DNA of 64,000 nt from Paenibacillus hunanensis (GTDB lineage Bacteria; Bacillota; Bacilli; Paenibacillales; Paenibacillaceae): the NCBI RefSeq assembly GCF_014645615.1, contig NZ_BMMB01000008.1, positions 124,001 to 188,000 of the forward strand, given 5' to 3'. Position 1 is the stretch's first letter. Every line of letters starts with the position of its first letter. The position numbers were made by a program, and so were the translations under genes. The notes beneath the pieces were generated by a model that was not told where the DNA came from, did not search any database, and saw only the letters and a list, made by a program, of their open reading frames with translations. Positions 1 through 11,118 of the stretch are shown here, one piece after another.

Positions 1-875
1 GAAATGGTCATCGTTGCGCCCACACCCATATTGTGCAAATACTCAATATGCAGTGGGGAGACGCTACGCAGAACCGATAAACTCAGGTTCAGTGGCTTGC
101 CAGTCAGCGGTTGTGTTGTTGGAACAATCTCTACCGGCGTATAATTCACATCGACGATCAGACGCAACCAATTCCGCAAATATAGCTCACGCGCTTGCTT
201 CGGAATGTCAGATGCTGGATAGTGGTGTCCGAGAAATGGCTCCAGTCCTGCCTGCCTCGCTTCGGCTATCACCTTGCCGTTCCATTGACTATCGAATTCA
301 TAGACCATGACCCGATCATAGCCGAGCATATCACGAATCTGATCGGCGGCAGCCTGACTTGCTTCTGCACGATTGGTCGTTTGCTTTACACGACCGAAGA
401 ACGTCTGAATCCATTCAAATTCATTACTGATCATCGACTCATCCTCAGCCGGGCATTCCATTTCAATAATGATCAAGCCTTCGCTCTCATGCAGTACTGC
501 ATAGAACTCGACCAACTCACCATTCACTTCCACATTGATCTCGATATATTGAAGATCAGACGTCGCTTCTGCCGTCAGATCACCGCTCATCAGCGAAAAT
601 AATTGCTCCTCGCCAATGACCGATTCCAGTGGTTGTCCAAGTAGCTCGTTAGAAGGGCGACCGAGCAGCTGATCGGTGTTCGTGCTACACTGGACGATCT
701 TATGCTCGCTATCTCGAGTAACGGCAAGCAATAAGCCATGTGGCTGAATACGTCCGGGAATGTGAATCGGTTCTTTATCGCAATTCGTCAGATCGATGGG
801 CTCGCTTGTAATGAAGTTTCCATCTGTAAGCAGTGTACGATTAAGACGCTGGTTGTTATTACTTGCATCAGACAT
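1..875 (-). CDS. bphP: Bacteriophytochrome, N-terminal PAS-GAF part (partial, runs off left edge)
   Basis: Reading the minus strand from an ATG at 875 gives 291 codons open to the window edge. The product is a red/far-red photoreceptor that binds biliverdin. Residues 27-45 contain the hallmark CDKEPIHIPG followed by IQPHG, with Cys32 in the position of the chromophore-binding cysteine of bacteriophytochromes. A PAS domain spans roughly 25-125. A GAF domain follows with the PASDIP motif (HYPASDIP) and the conserved stretch LRSVSPLHIEYLHNMGVGA. The PHY and output (probably histidine kinase) domains lie outside the window. A GGAGG site at 886-890 precedes the ATG. The heme oxygenase gene is 36 bp upstream on the same strand, which would supply biliverdin, so a two-gene operon is inferred. 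The family assignment is confident. The output domain is unknown. Confidence 0.93.
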   Translation of the reverse strand, partial: MSDASNNNQRLNRTLLTDGNFITSEPIDLTNCDKEPIHIPGRIQPHGLLLAVTRDSEHKIVQCSTNTDQLLGRPSNELLGQPLESVIGEEQLFSLMSGDLTAEATSDLQYIEINVEVNGELVEFYAVLHESEGLIIIEMECPAEDESMISNEFEWIQTFFGRVKQTTNRAEASQAAADQIRDMLGYDRVMVYEFDSQWNGKVIAEARQAGLEPFLGHHYPASDIPKQARELYLRNWLRLIVDVNYTPVEIVPTTQPLTGKPLNLSLSVLRSVSPLHIEYLHNMGVGATMTI

Positions 876-911
876 ATAAGATGGGCCTCCATTCTCATGT
901 TATACGTTACA

Positions 912-1499
912 TTAAGCATTAATCCATTGCTGGAGCAGATCGAATGTCTCGCGTGCAGAATGAACAATCTCATGTCGACTAGCATCCGATTGACCGTATT
1001 TTAAAATAAGCTCCCGGAAGCTCAGCCATTGATCGCGTGTCTGCTGACCATAGCCATTAAAATAAGAAATGCCCGCTTCCGGCTCTACTGGCAGGAACTT
1101 CATTAATTGCTTCGTAATAATCTGACCGCCAAGTGTAGAGCCCTCGATCACATAGAAGCAACCGATCAATCGCTCTGCTGTTGAGATGTCAGGCAGATTA
1201 GTACATAGAGGAAGCTCGGATAGCTGCGCTGAGGTTAGACCGAGATGCAGCAGATCACTTTCTAGCAACGCGGTTTTGCCGCGAATATCCATATCCAGTC
1301 CAAGCTCGGTTGGCAATCCAGAATGAATGGCACGTTGCTCCAGTGGCTTCAAAAAGCCATAAAACAACTGCAAATATTGTGTATACTGTGGCAATGTCAT
1401 GCTCTTGTCCATCATGGAGCGAGCATAGCTGTTATTTTCAATCTGTTGATGGGAATCAGCGGTATCTACACGCAGACGCTCCAAAATATCGGTGCTCAT
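912..1499 (-). CDS. bphO: Biliverdin-producing heme oxygenase
   Basis: A 195-residue protein of the bacterial heme oxygenase family, the usual length. It opens heme to biliverdin, iron and CO with an electron donor. Seen: the N-terminal helix with ADSHQQIE, where the His near residue 17 matches the proximal heme ligand, and the distal-helix glycines in YVIEGSTLGGQ. An AAGGATGG site lies just upstream of the ATG. The stop is 36 bp before the start of the bacteriophytochrome gene on the same strand, the arrangement known as bphO-bphP. The likely role is therefore chromophore supply for the photoreceptor rather than iron scavenging, although a contribution to heme-iron release cannot be excluded. 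It is oriented away from the fructan cluster. Confidence 0.92.
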   Translation of the reverse strand: MSTDILERLRVDTADSHQQIENNSYARSMMDKSMTLPQYTQYLQLFYGFLKPLEQRAIHSGLPTELGLDMDIRGKTALLESDLLHLGLTSAQLSELPLCTNLPDISTAERLIGCFYVIEGSTLGGQIITKQLMKFLPVEPEAGISYFNGYGQQTRDQWLSFRELILKYGQSDASRHEIVHSARETFDLLQQWINA

Positions 1500-2039
1500 G
1501 GTTTATCCATCCTTTACTGATCAGGGTTGTTCACTTCAATTAAACCGTCTTCACATCGATACGTATAACGCCAATGACAAAAAGCGCTGTATTTTATTTT
1601 ATCACGCGAATAGAGCTGGGTAGTAGTACAGTTTTTAAATATCTCACCTACTGCTCTATCAGGTAGACAAGGGACTTATCATAATTGGATAAAAATAGTA
1701 GTCAATACGGTGTGTGTAGCAGAACGTACCATATAATGAAAGCAAACGCAAATGATTGGAAATGTGTTACTTGTTTGAACAACTCTCGATGAAAGTGAGG
1801 AGAGAGTAATGTTAAAAGTAAAACTGGAACAACCAGCGTAAAACTGAACTAATGCTACAATCCAAAGAAGCCCCACATTATGCTGCTCGTAGACGGATCG
1901 TATCCGACTCGAAGCAGTATAGCGCGGGGCTGATTGGCATGTATATAGCATGTGTGTAGCTTGCGAGCGCTACTCGTCTATGGTTTACATAGGCTTCAGG
2001 AGATTCGAAGGTAGCGTACACCTCGTATAAGCACCTTTT
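1500..2039. other. Intergenic region with one long imperfect hairpin
   Basis: About 540 bases between the heme oxygenase start and the stop of the LacI-type regulator. No convincing gene is seen. The promoter of the bphO-bphP pair must lie in the left part. The segment 1869-1931 can fold into a long imperfect hairpin: AGCCCC at 1869-1874 pairs with GGGGCT at 1926-1931, and GCTGC/GCAG pair inside it. It could be the terminator of the regulator gene or a small structured RNA. There is no long T-run on either side, so a plain intrinsic terminator is not certain. Confidence 0.4.
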
Positions 2040-3110
2040 CTATGATGAAGGAGATATCAGGTCTGCTGACCTGTTCAGTGCCGGGGCGGAATCGCGAATA
2101 AGCACATGCGTCTGCATATGGGTTGTGTAATAGGGCTGCTGCGGATGACGAATGCGAGAGAGCAGCATTTCCGCTGCACGCACACCCATATCACTGCTAT
2201 AAATATGCACTGTCGTCAGATGCGGCTCAACAATGCGTGATTCGTTGGCATCGTCGAAGCCGGTAATGCCAATATCACGTGGTAGCGATAATCCGCGTGC
2301 CTTGAGTGCCTTCATCAGCCGTACAGCGATAAAGTCGTTGGCACATACAAATGCCTGAGGCCATTGCTTCAGCTGTTCCAATCGGTGTTCCATCCAATCG
2401 GTTTCGAAAATAAAATAGCGATCATCATCCAGAATACATAGCGCTGGATCAAACTCGATCTCCTGTTCGAGCAGCGCCCGGCGATAACCGAGCCAGCGCT
2501 CGTGGAAGCTTTTGCAATGATAGCGGTCGCCAACAAAGCCGATACGCTGGTAGCCGTTATCTAATAGCTGCTTGGTCAGTCGGTAAATGCTATGTTCATT
2601 TTCCATTAAGAGAACATCGGCCTGGAAGCTGGAATAATCGGTAGTAGCAGCGCAATCGATAAAGATTGCTGGAATGCCCAGCCCGGTGATCATCTCACTG
2701 TAAGCGGCATCAAAAAGCTCGATACATACGATTCCATCCACAGCTGTGCTGTCAAAGTTGTTAGGCAGCTTGCCGGCATCACGCTCATCGTCGCGCACAA
2801 TATGAATGGATAAATTATAGCCTTCGGAGCTAATTCGTTTCTCCAGTCCGCTGATCAGCGCGGAGCCAAAGTGCGAGGTGTTGGGCATATTGGTTGTTAA
2901 CAGCGCGATATTACCTGTCTGCCGAGGCAGCAGATTGTCTGTTTCCATATAAGCGAATTGCTTGTATTTCAGCTCGATTGCTTTTTGAATCACCTTTTGC
3001 CGGGTGTCAGCAGGAATCGAGGGATGGTCATTGAGTGCCTTGGAGGCAGTGTTGCGCGAAATGCCCAGTGCATCGGCAATATGCTGAATGGTTGTTTTTT
3101 CACGAGTCAT
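2040..3110 (-). CDS. LacI/GalR-family transcriptional regulator of the fructan cluster
   Basis: A 356-residue repressor-type protein. Residues 1-55 form a LacI helix-turn-helix (TTIQHIADALGISRNTASKAL, then the hinge-helix region). The rest is a periplasmic-binding-protein-like effector domain with typical segments such as GIPAIFIDCA, IGFVGDRYH and DIGITGFDDANESR. The start at 3110 is preferred over an upstream in-frame ATG at 3146 because AAAGGTGG sits 9 bases before it and the HTH then begins at the usual distance. The gene is divergent from the ABC-transporter and GH32 genes, with the shared control region at 3111-3504. It is therefore inferred to be the local regulator that responds to a fructo-oligosaccharide or a phosphorylated sugar. 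The effector is not visible in the sequence. Confidence 0.87.
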   Translation of the reverse strand: MTREKTTIQHIADALGISRNTASKALNDHPSIPADTRQKVIQKAIELKYKQFAYMETDNLLPRQTGNIALLTTNMPNTSHFGSALISGLEKRISSEGYNLSIHIVRDDERDAGKLPNNFDSTAVDGIVCIELFDAAYSEMITGLGIPAIFIDCAATTDYSSFQADVLLMENEHSIYRLTKQLLDNGYQRIGFVGDRYHCKSFHERWLGYRRALLEQEIEFDPALCILDDDRYFIFETDWMEHRLEQLKQWPQAFVCANDFIAVRLMKALKARGLSLPRDIGITGFDDANESRIVEPHLTTVHIYSSDMGVRAAEMLLSRIRHPQQPYYTTHMQTHVLIRDSAPALNRSADLISPSS

Positions 3111-3300
3111 CGTCCGTATCCACCTTTGTATTGTTGGGATGGGCAAGCAGGGATCAGACTATTCCGCTCATCCCATTGCATAGTTTGAATATAAAGCAGT
3201 TTACACACAAAAGCAATTATAGATGCACAAATGTAAACTTATATTATGCAAATGCACACTTAATAATTGCATTTTTGCCTCTTTATTTTTACATTTTATA

Positions 3301-3329
3301 TTGACATATGAACAATTGATTTGTTAAAT
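3301..3329 (+). promoter_or_regulatory. Candidate sigma-A promoter of the fructan operon
   Basis: TTGACA at 3301-3306 and TTAAAT at 3324-3329 with a 17-base spacer. It lies in the divergent region between the regulator and the first permease gene, about 175 bases before that start codon. The -35 is perfect and the -10 matches 4 of 6. A promoter for the regulator on the other strand must also lie in this region. Confidence 0.5.
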
Positions 3330-3412
3330 TGTAAATGGAACAAGTGACAAATGAATGCTGACCATTGTAAAGGTAGCCGTTTGCTGTAGCATGGACTGTT
3401 GCTGAAGCAATT

Positions 3413-3427
3413 ATGTAAGCGATTACT
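3413..3427 (+). promoter_or_regulatory. cre site (CcpA operator) in front of the fructan operon
   Basis: ATGTAAGCGATTACT matches every position of the Bacillus consensus WTGNAANCGNWNNCW. It lies downstream of the candidate promoter and 78 bases before the first permease start. That position would make it a roadblock-type catabolite repression site. This fits an operon for an alternative sugar. Confidence 0.72.
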
Positions 3428-3504
3428 TTAATTCGCAGGTAAGGCTACTTTGACGACATTAGTACGCATCGCGTCATTCATAACAATGAAATGGGGGAAC
3501 ATGA

Positions 3505-4476
3505 ATGGAAAGCTCCGCCAAAGCAGGGAAACGGCATACCGGACAGACGCTACTGCATGCGCGCCGCACCAGTAGGGGAGTGTGGGCACAGCTGAAGAAA
3601 AATCGATTTCTATATTTACTGCTCACGCCTGCACTCCTACTGACACTGATCTTCAAATACGGCCCGATGTACGGGGCGATTATCGCGTTTAAGGATTTTA
3701 GCCCGATTCGAGGAATTTGGAATAGCGAATGGGTTGGCTTCAAGCATTTTGAGAAATTTCTCACCTCACCCAACTTTGAGACGATTTTCATGAATACGCT
3801 TAAATTGAGTGCATACGGGCTCATCTGTGGCTTTCCGATTCCGATTTTGCTAGCGCTGATGCTCAATCAGATTCGCCGCCGCGGCATCAAGAAGAATATT
3901 CAGCTATTTCTATATGCACCTAATTTTGTATCGGTCATCGTCATTGCCGGGATGCTCTTCATTTTCCTATCACCAACAGGCCCGATTAATCAGGTGGTGA
4001 GCTGGATTACTGGATCGCCAATGATGTTTATGACCGATCCGGAATATTTCCGCTGGGTGTACATTTTATCGGATATCTGGGCAACGGCTGGTTGGGCATC
4101 GATCATCTATGTAGCTGCCCTTGCCAATGTAGACCCAGAGTTACACAATGCCGCCAGTCTGGATGGAGCTAGCCTGCTGCGACGCATCTGGCATATCGAC
4201 CTACCTACCATAAAGCCAATCATGGCAATCGTGTTCATCTTAGCAGCGGGTGGCATTATGTCGATCGGCTTTGAAAAGGCGTATCTGTTGCAAACGTCGA
4301 TGAACCTGCCTGCATCGGAGATCATTGCAACATATGTGTACAAGATCGGTCTACAATCTGGCGATTATGCGTATTCTGCCGCGGTTGGGCTGTTCAACTC
4401 GCTAATTAATGTCGTGCTGCTGATCGGCGTGAATATGATCGTGAAGAAGCTGAATGACAATCAGGGGCTGTATTAA
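3505..4476 (+). CDS. CUT1 sugar ABC transporter permease, LplB type
   Basis: A 323-residue integral membrane protein with six predicted membrane segments. The N-terminal part has LKKNRFLYLLLTPALLLTL and the KYGPMYGAIIAFKDFSP signature of the LplB/YtcP subfamily. The EAA loop that contacts the ATPase is visible as DPELHNAASLDGASLLRR near residue 215. It forms half of the membrane channel with the next gene and would import fructo-oligosaccharides captured by the downstream lipoprotein. The start at 3505 has GGGGGA 6 bases upstream; an ATG at 3501 is out of frame. It is the first gene of the operon that follows the cre site. No ATPase gene is nearby, so a shared MsmX-type ATPase is inferred. 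Confidence 0.9.
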   Translation: MESSAKAGKRHTGQTLLHARRTSRGVWAQLKKNRFLYLLLTPALLLTLIFKYGPMYGAIIAFKDFSPIRGIWNSEWVGFKHFEKFLTSPNFETIFMNTLKLSAYGLICGFPIPILLALMLNQIRRRGIKKNIQLFLYAPNFVSVIVIAGMLFIFLSPTGPINQVVSWITGSPMMFMTDPEYFRWVYILSDIWATAGWASIIYVAALANVDPELHNAASLDGASLLRRIWHIDLPTIKPIMAIVFILAAGGIMSIGFEKAYLLQTSMNLPASEIIATYVYKIGLQSGDYAYSAAVGLFNSLINVVLLIGVNMIVKKLNDNQGLY

Positions 4477-4513
4477 TTGCAGCCGGATTTATTCATGAAG
4501 GGAAGGAATGCGT

Positions 4514-5395
4514 ATGCTCATTCAAAATTCGCCGTTTGATCGGTTTATGCTGGTATGCATGAAGCTGTTTCTGCTACTCGCGGTGCTGGTGGTCGTTGTT
4601 CCATTTGGCTATATTATCGTCGCTTCGTTTATGGATCCGACGGTGCTGCTGAATCGTGGGCTGTCATTTCATCCAGGCGATTGGAGTCTGGAAGGATATC
4701 GTAAAATTTTGAGCAATGAAGCGATGATTCGCGGATTTTTCAATTCGGTCTGGTATGCAGCGGCATTCTCGATCATTACGGTACTCGTATCGATCGGCGC
4801 AGGCTATGCGCTGGCAGATGATTCGCTCGTTGGGCGTCGTACCGTCATGACAATGCTGATTATTACGCTCTTTTTCGGGGGTGGATTGATTCCTACGTAT
4901 CTGCTGATACGCGAGCTGGGAATGCTTAATACACCGTGGGCGCTACTCATTCCGGGGGCGGTCAATGTGTGGAATATCATTCTGGCACGTACCTTTTTCA
5001 AAGGCATCTCACGTGAGCTAAAAGAAGCGGCGAATGTGGATGGTGCGTCTGATCGGATTATTTTCACCAGAATCGTGTTACCACTGTCCAAGCCGATTAT
5101 GTTCGTGCTGGCGCTATATGCCTTTGTCGGGCAGTGGAATTCGTACTTTGACGCAATGATCTATCTGGAGGATTCCAAGCTGTTTCCACTTCAGCTCGTA
5201 CTACGCTCGATTCTGATCCAGAATCAGGCAGCACCGGGCATGATTGGCGATCAGCAGGCGATGGCTGAGCTCAAACGTCTATCTGAAATGATCAAATACT
5301 CATCAATTGTTATTTCCAGCTTGCCGCTCATCGTGATGTATCCATTCTTTCAGAAGTATTTTGAAAAAGGTGTGATGGTCGGCTCGCTCAAATAA
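4514..5395 (+). CDS. CUT1 sugar ABC transporter permease, LplC type
   Basis: A 293-residue membrane protein of the carbohydrate permease subfamily paired with LplB-like proteins. It contains RGLSFHPGDWSLEGYRKIL and FFGGGLIPTYLLIRELGMLNT, which are typical of LplC-like permeases. The EAA loop is RELKEAANVDGASDRIIF. The C-terminus MVGSLK is characteristic of the subfamily. The ATG at 4514 is preferred over the one at 4508 because GGAAGG then lies about 7 bases upstream. It starts 37 bases after the first permease and should form a heterodimer with it. The substrate is inferred from the two GH32 genes downstream. Confidence 0.9.
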   Translation: MLIQNSPFDRFMLVCMKLFLLLAVLVVVVPFGYIIVASFMDPTVLLNRGLSFHPGDWSLEGYRKILSNEAMIRGFFNSVWYAAAFSIITVLVSIGAGYALADDSLVGRRTVMTMLIITLFFGGGLIPTYLLIRELGMLNTPWALLIPGAVNVWNIILARTFFKGISRELKEAANVDGASDRIIFTRIVLPLSKPIMFVLALYAFVGQWNSYFDAMIYLEDSKLFPLQLVLRSILIQNQAAPGMIGDQQAMAELKRLSEMIKYSSIVISSLPLIVMYPFFQKYFEKGVMVGSLK

Positions 5396-5464
5396 ACGTT
5401 AGTCTAAACCATACAAAACAGGCACTTCATAATATGCCGGTATGACCGGAGGAGGCTACGATCC

Positions 5465-7063
5465 ATGAAAAGAGTCACAACCAGCAAACGAATCTACAGC
5501 GCTATCGGTATTCCCGTTCTTGCACTGGCATTACTCGTTACGGGTTGCGGAGGCGAAGCAGCTCAGCCGCAGAAGACAGCGGACGGCAAGCCGATTTTGC
5601 ATATTCTCACGTCCAGCTCTCCACTCGCACCTGCCGATCCGAACGATAAGCTGGTCGTGCAGCGCCTGGAAAAGAAGACAGGCGTGCATGTGGAGTGGAC
5701 GAGCTATACAAGCGACGTATTTGCCGAAAAGCGCAATCTGATGATTGCGAGCGGTGATCTGCCCGATGCGATCTTTGCAGCAGAATATAGTGATTATGAT
5801 CTGCTCAAGCTGGCAAAGGACGGCGCCATTGTGCCGCTTGAGGATTTGATCGATCAGTATATGCCTAATTTTAAAAAGGTACTCGCAGAGCGACCGGAAT
5901 ATCGGACGATGATCACTGCGCCGGATGGACATATTTATTCGTTCCCGTGGATCGAGGAGCTAGGTAAGGATAAGGAGCGCATCCAATCGGTAGATAATAT
6001 GCCGTGGATCAATCAGGAGTGGCTGAACAAGCTGAATCTGAAGATGCCTACAACAACAGACGAATTGAAGCAAGTGCTGACCGCCTTCAAAACGCAGGAC
6101 CCGAACGGCAATGGCAAGGCGGATGAGATTCCACTTTCGTTTATCGACAAGCCGGGCGGCGAGAATCTGACCTTTCTGTTTGCTTCCTTTGGACTGGGGG
6201 ACAATCCCGATCATACCGTTGTGACCAATGATCATAAAGTGCTGTTCACTGGCAATCAGGCCGGCTACCGACAGGCGATCAATTATATTCATGATCTGTA
6301 CAAGAATGGCTTGATCGATATTGAGTCGTTCCAGCAGGATTGGAATACGTATCTTGCCAAAGGCAAGGATGATCGGTACGGCTTGTATTTTACATGGGAC
6401 AAAGCGAATATCACCGGAATGAATGATAAATACGATCTGATGCCGCCGCTTGCAGGGCCAGATGGCAATGTGAATGTAACGCGCAACAATGCACTGGGCT
6501 TTTTCCGTGGCAGCATGGTCGTGACCAGCAGTAACCAGCAGCTTGAGCAAACCGCCAAATGGGTGGATCAGCTGTATGAGCCGCTCCAATCGGTACAGGA
6601 TAACTGGGGAACGTATGGCGATACGACCCAGCAAAATATTTTTAAGCTGGATGAGCAAAAGCAGATGCTGAAGCATCTTCCGCTAGAAGGCTCGGCACCG
6701 GTAGAGGTGCGCCAGAAGACAAGCATCGGTGGCCCGCTGGCGATATTGAGTGATTATTTTGGCAAATATACAACGATGCCAGACGATGCTAAATGGCGGA
6801 TGGATCTGATGAAAAAAGTGCTGGTGCCCCATATGCAGGCAGATTATACGTACCCGAATGTGTTTTTCAGTATCGATGAGCTGGATCGTCTATCTACTAT
6901 TGAAGCTGATCTGTTCCCGTATATGCTACGCAAACGGACAGAATGGTATCAGAATGGTAAAGCAGATCAAGAATGGAGCGAGTATACTCAGGAGCTGGAT
7001 CGCTTAGGATTACAGGAATGGCTCAAAATTAGACAGGACGGATACAACCGCAGCCTACAATAG
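5465..7063 (+). CDS. Extracellular sugar-binding lipoprotein of the fructan ABC importer
   Basis: A 532-residue solute-binding protein of the large CUT1/LipO class. A signal peptide ends in a lipobox (LLVTGC) near residue 28, so the mature protein is lipid-anchored outside the membrane. Seen in the mature part: the cluster 1-like stretch YSDYDLLKLAKDGAIVPLEDL and a Ca-site-like DPNGNGKADEIPL common to this class. GGAGGAGG precedes the ATG with good spacing. It lies 69 bases after the permease genes and 16 bases before the GH32 gene. It is therefore co-transcribed and captures oligosaccharides released by the secreted GH32 enzyme. Ligand specificity is inferred from context only. Confidence 0.9.
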   Translation: MKRVTTSKRIYSAIGIPVLALALLVTGCGGEAAQPQKTADGKPILHILTSSSPLAPADPNDKLVVQRLEKKTGVHVEWTSYTSDVFAEKRNLMIASGDLPDAIFAAEYSDYDLLKLAKDGAIVPLEDLIDQYMPNFKKVLAERPEYRTMITAPDGHIYSFPWIEELGKDKERIQSVDNMPWINQEWLNKLNLKMPTTTDELKQVLTAFKTQDPNGNGKADEIPLSFIDKPGGENLTFLFASFGLGDNPDHTVVTNDHKVLFTGNQAGYRQAINYIHDLYKNGLIDIESFQQDWNTYLAKGKDDRYGLYFTWDKANITGMNDKYDLMPPLAGPDGNVNVTRNNALGFFRGSMVVTSSNQQLEQTAKWVDQLYEPLQSVQDNWGTYGDTTQQNIFKLDEQKQMLKHLPLEGSAPVEVRQKTSIGGPLAILSDYFGKYTTMPDDAKWRMDLMKKVLVPHMQADYTYPNVFFSIDELDRLSTIEADLFPYMLRKRTEWYQNGKADQEWSEYTQELDRLGLQEWLKIRQDGYNRSLQ

Positions 7064-7079
7064 AATGGAGAGTGATTGT

Positions 7080-8578
<1,499 letters not shown>

Positions 8579-8688
8579 CGGCGGCGCAATGCGACCAAAT
8601 AATAGCAAGCATCATACTACCGCTCGACGTAGACTTACGACGATATACAAGTCCATGAACATAGATCATGCTTCAGGGAGGCGGAAAC

Positions 8689-10971
8689 TTGGATAGTGAA
8701 CAGCGCAAGATAGGTCATGCTAGCTGGAATGATGCCAATGACGGAAGGCAACTGCATACCAACGTCGTATTAGCAAATAAGAGCATCTCATCTAAGAAGA
8801 GTAGCATCGCTATATGCAGATTGTGGACATTGCTATTCGCCATCGGTTTGTATAGTGGCATGATGGCTACAGCAAAGGCGGCGGACTTACCGCAGTCAGG
8901 GGCGAACATCATGACATCTACGCATTCGTCGACATTAGCGGCAGCTATGGCTCCCGAAGGTGAAACGGCGACATGGAATTATAATTTAACAGGTGAATAT
9001 ACGGTAGGCGATGCCATATGGGCAATGGATCGACGTGGAATGAGAGGTACAGTATCAACGGGAGGTATGGGCGGTATGCGATTATACGCCCAGCCGACCG
9101 GGCAAGATATGGTGCTGATGACAGATCTAATACCGGTGGATGATGCCGCATCTATGCAGGCAGGCGTAATGCTTCGTACGGATGAGCAAGGGCAGCAGGG
9201 CTATCAAGTGCTTCTCATTCGTAATGCTAACCGCGTCACTGCACGCTTGCAGCAGCCAGATGGAACAGTAATCCAGCAATCACAGCAGAGCTATCCGAGC
9301 GAATCCGGTGTGAAGCATCGATTGGAGCTGCATGTGAAGGGGAATCATTTGCAGCTGTATATTGATGGCTATGCGCAGCCAGCGCTGGATACACAGCAGC
9401 TAGCAGCAGGTGCGGATGCGGGGCTGGCAGGCATTGTGGTATTAAACGGCTCCGCTTCGTTTCAGGATACGTATCGGATGACGACGGAGCAATTTTACGG
9501 CGAGGATTATCGTCCAGCGTATCATTATTCTGCTCTACGTGGGTGGGCAAGTGATCCGAATGGATTGATTTATAATCAGGGAGAATATCATCTATTTCAT
9601 CAGGATGGTGGACGATGGGCGCATGCAGTGAGCACTGATCTACTCCACTGGAAGAACCTGCCCTTTGCGTTGGAATGGAATCAGCTTGGACATATCTGGT
9701 CTGGCTCGGCAATTGCTGATGAGCATAATGTATCCGGTCTGTTTGACGATGCTAATGGTGGCTTGATCGCCTATTATACGTCGTATACACCATCATCGCA
9801 TAATGGTAATCAGAAAATTGGAATCGCTTACAGTCCAGATCGTGGTCGCACCTGGCGTTACCCGACAGATCGCCCGATCGTCATCGATAATCCCGGCAAA
9901 AGCGCTACCGATCCGGGTGGATGGGATTTCCGCGATCCCAAGGTCGTTCGCGACGAAGCCAATCATCGCTGGGTGATGGTCGTATCCGGTGGAGATCATG
10001 TGCGTCTGTTCGTATCAACGAATCTGCTCGATTGGACATTGACTGACAATTTTGGCTATGCCAATTATATTCGCGGCGGCGTGTGGGAATGTCCTGATCT
10101 ATTTCCCTTACAGGCAGCAGACGGTACGGTGAAATGGGTGCTGATGATCAGCACAGGTGCGAATCCGAATACGGAAGGCTCGGATGCAGAATATTTTATC
10201 GGTCAGCTTAGCCCGGAAGGCAAATTTATGAATGATAATCCCGCAGGCAAAGTGCTGAAGACAGACTGGGGCAAAGAATTCTATGCTTCAATGTCATTTG
10301 CCGGACTACCACAGCAGCAGCGAATCGTCATGGCATGGATGACCAACTGGGACTATGCGTTCGAGCAGCCAACCGGAGATTGGAAGGGCGTGCTCACCAT
10401 TCCGCGCCAGCTGTCGCTCGTATCGACCCCAGACGGATGGCGTCTATCCCAGCAGCCCATACAGCAGTTGAACGCATTACGCAGTCCTATGCTGCACACG
10501 GGAGCTACAGAGATACAGCCGAGCAGCCCCAATCTGCTAGCCGGTCTGTCGGCAGCGAACTACGAGATTGAGGCAGAGCTACGCTTGCCAGAGCAGCAAC
10601 CTGCACATTCATTCGGCTTCCGTTTACTTGAAAACGATACGGGCACGCAATTTACAAAGGTCGGCTATACGGTTGCAGATCGCCAGCTGCTTATCGACCG
10701 TTCGCAATCCGGCATTACTGACTTCTCACCGCTATTTCGCACGCTCCAGCAAACGACATTGCAGCAGACAAACGGGACAGACGGCATCATCCGACTGCGG
10801 ATTCTGGTAGATCGCTCGACGATAGAGGTGTTTGCCAATCATGGACAGACGGTATTCAGCAGCATCGTATTTCCCGATGCCGCCAGTCGTCGGATGAGTC
10901 TGTATACGGAGGGTGGTAATGTAGAGGTCGTATCCTTGAAGGTTAATCGAATGAATAGTGTATGGGAATAA
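8689..10971 (+). CDS. Secreted GH32 fructanase (levanase/inulinase type) with N-terminal LamG-like domain
   Basis: About 760 residues from a TTG start with GGGAGG 7 bases upstream; an in-frame ATG at 8668 has no site. A long charged N-region of about 40 residues precedes a hydrophobic core and a cleavage site near AKAAD, so export is expected. Residues about 85-255 resemble a concanavalin-type (LamG/DUF1080-like) jelly roll. The GH32 propeller follows, with GWASDPNG near 285 (nucleophile Asp, but Ser in place of the usual Asn), FRDPK near 415 and WECPDLFP near 466. A beta-sandwich with RSTIEVFANHGQTVFSS is at the end. Role: depolymerises fructan outside the cell and feeds the ABC importer. 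Whether it prefers levan or inulin cannot be read from the sequence. Confidence 0.88.
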   Translation: MDSEQRKIGHASWNDANDGRQLHTNVVLANKSISSKKSSIAICRLWTLLFAIGLYSGMMATAKAADLPQSGANIMTSTHSSTLAAAMAPEGETATWNYNLTGEYTVGDAIWAMDRRGMRGTVSTGGMGGMRLYAQPTGQDMVLMTDLIPVDDAASMQAGVMLRTDEQGQQGYQVLLIRNANRVTARLQQPDGTVIQQSQQSYPSESGVKHRLELHVKGNHLQLYIDGYAQPALDTQQLAAGADAGLAGIVVLNGSASFQDTYRMTTEQFYGEDYRPAYHYSALRGWASDPNGLIYNQGEYHLFHQDGGRWAHAVSTDLLHWKNLPFALEWNQLGHIWSGSAIADEHNVSGLFDDANGGLIAYYTSYTPSSHNGNQKIGIAYSPDRGRTWRYPTDRPIVIDNPGKSATDPGGWDFRDPKVVRDEANHRWVMVVSGGDHVRLFVSTNLLDWTLTDNFGYANYIRGGVWECPDLFPLQAADGTVKWVLMISTGANPNTEGSDAEYFIGQLSPEGKFMNDNPAGKVLKTDWGKEFYASMSFAGLPQQQRIVMAWMTNWDYAFEQPTGDWKGVLTIPRQLSLVSTPDGWRLSQQPIQQLNALRSPMLHTGATEIQPSSPNLLAGLSAANYEIEAELRLPEQQPAHSFGFRLLENDTGTQFTKVGYTVADRQLLIDRSQSGITDFSPLFRTLQQTTLQQTNGTDGIIRLRILVDRSTIEVFANHGQTVFSSIVFPDAASRRMSLYTEGGNVEVVSLKVNRMNSVWE

Positions 10972-11118
10972 GAGCGCATGCCTTCCGTGGGAAATGGAGC
11001 GAGTTACACTGTATTTTAGAAAAATTGCACGCATGTAATGGATTTGGAGGATTTGCAAGGCATGTGGAGAGGGTTAGATAAGATGAAGTAGAGGCACTAT
11101 GCAGGAATGAGTGTCTGC

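Noticed and set aside
1679..1951. 90-codon minus-strand frame between bphO and the regulator
   Set aside because: Cys/Ser-rich translation without a ribosome site or recognisable domain.
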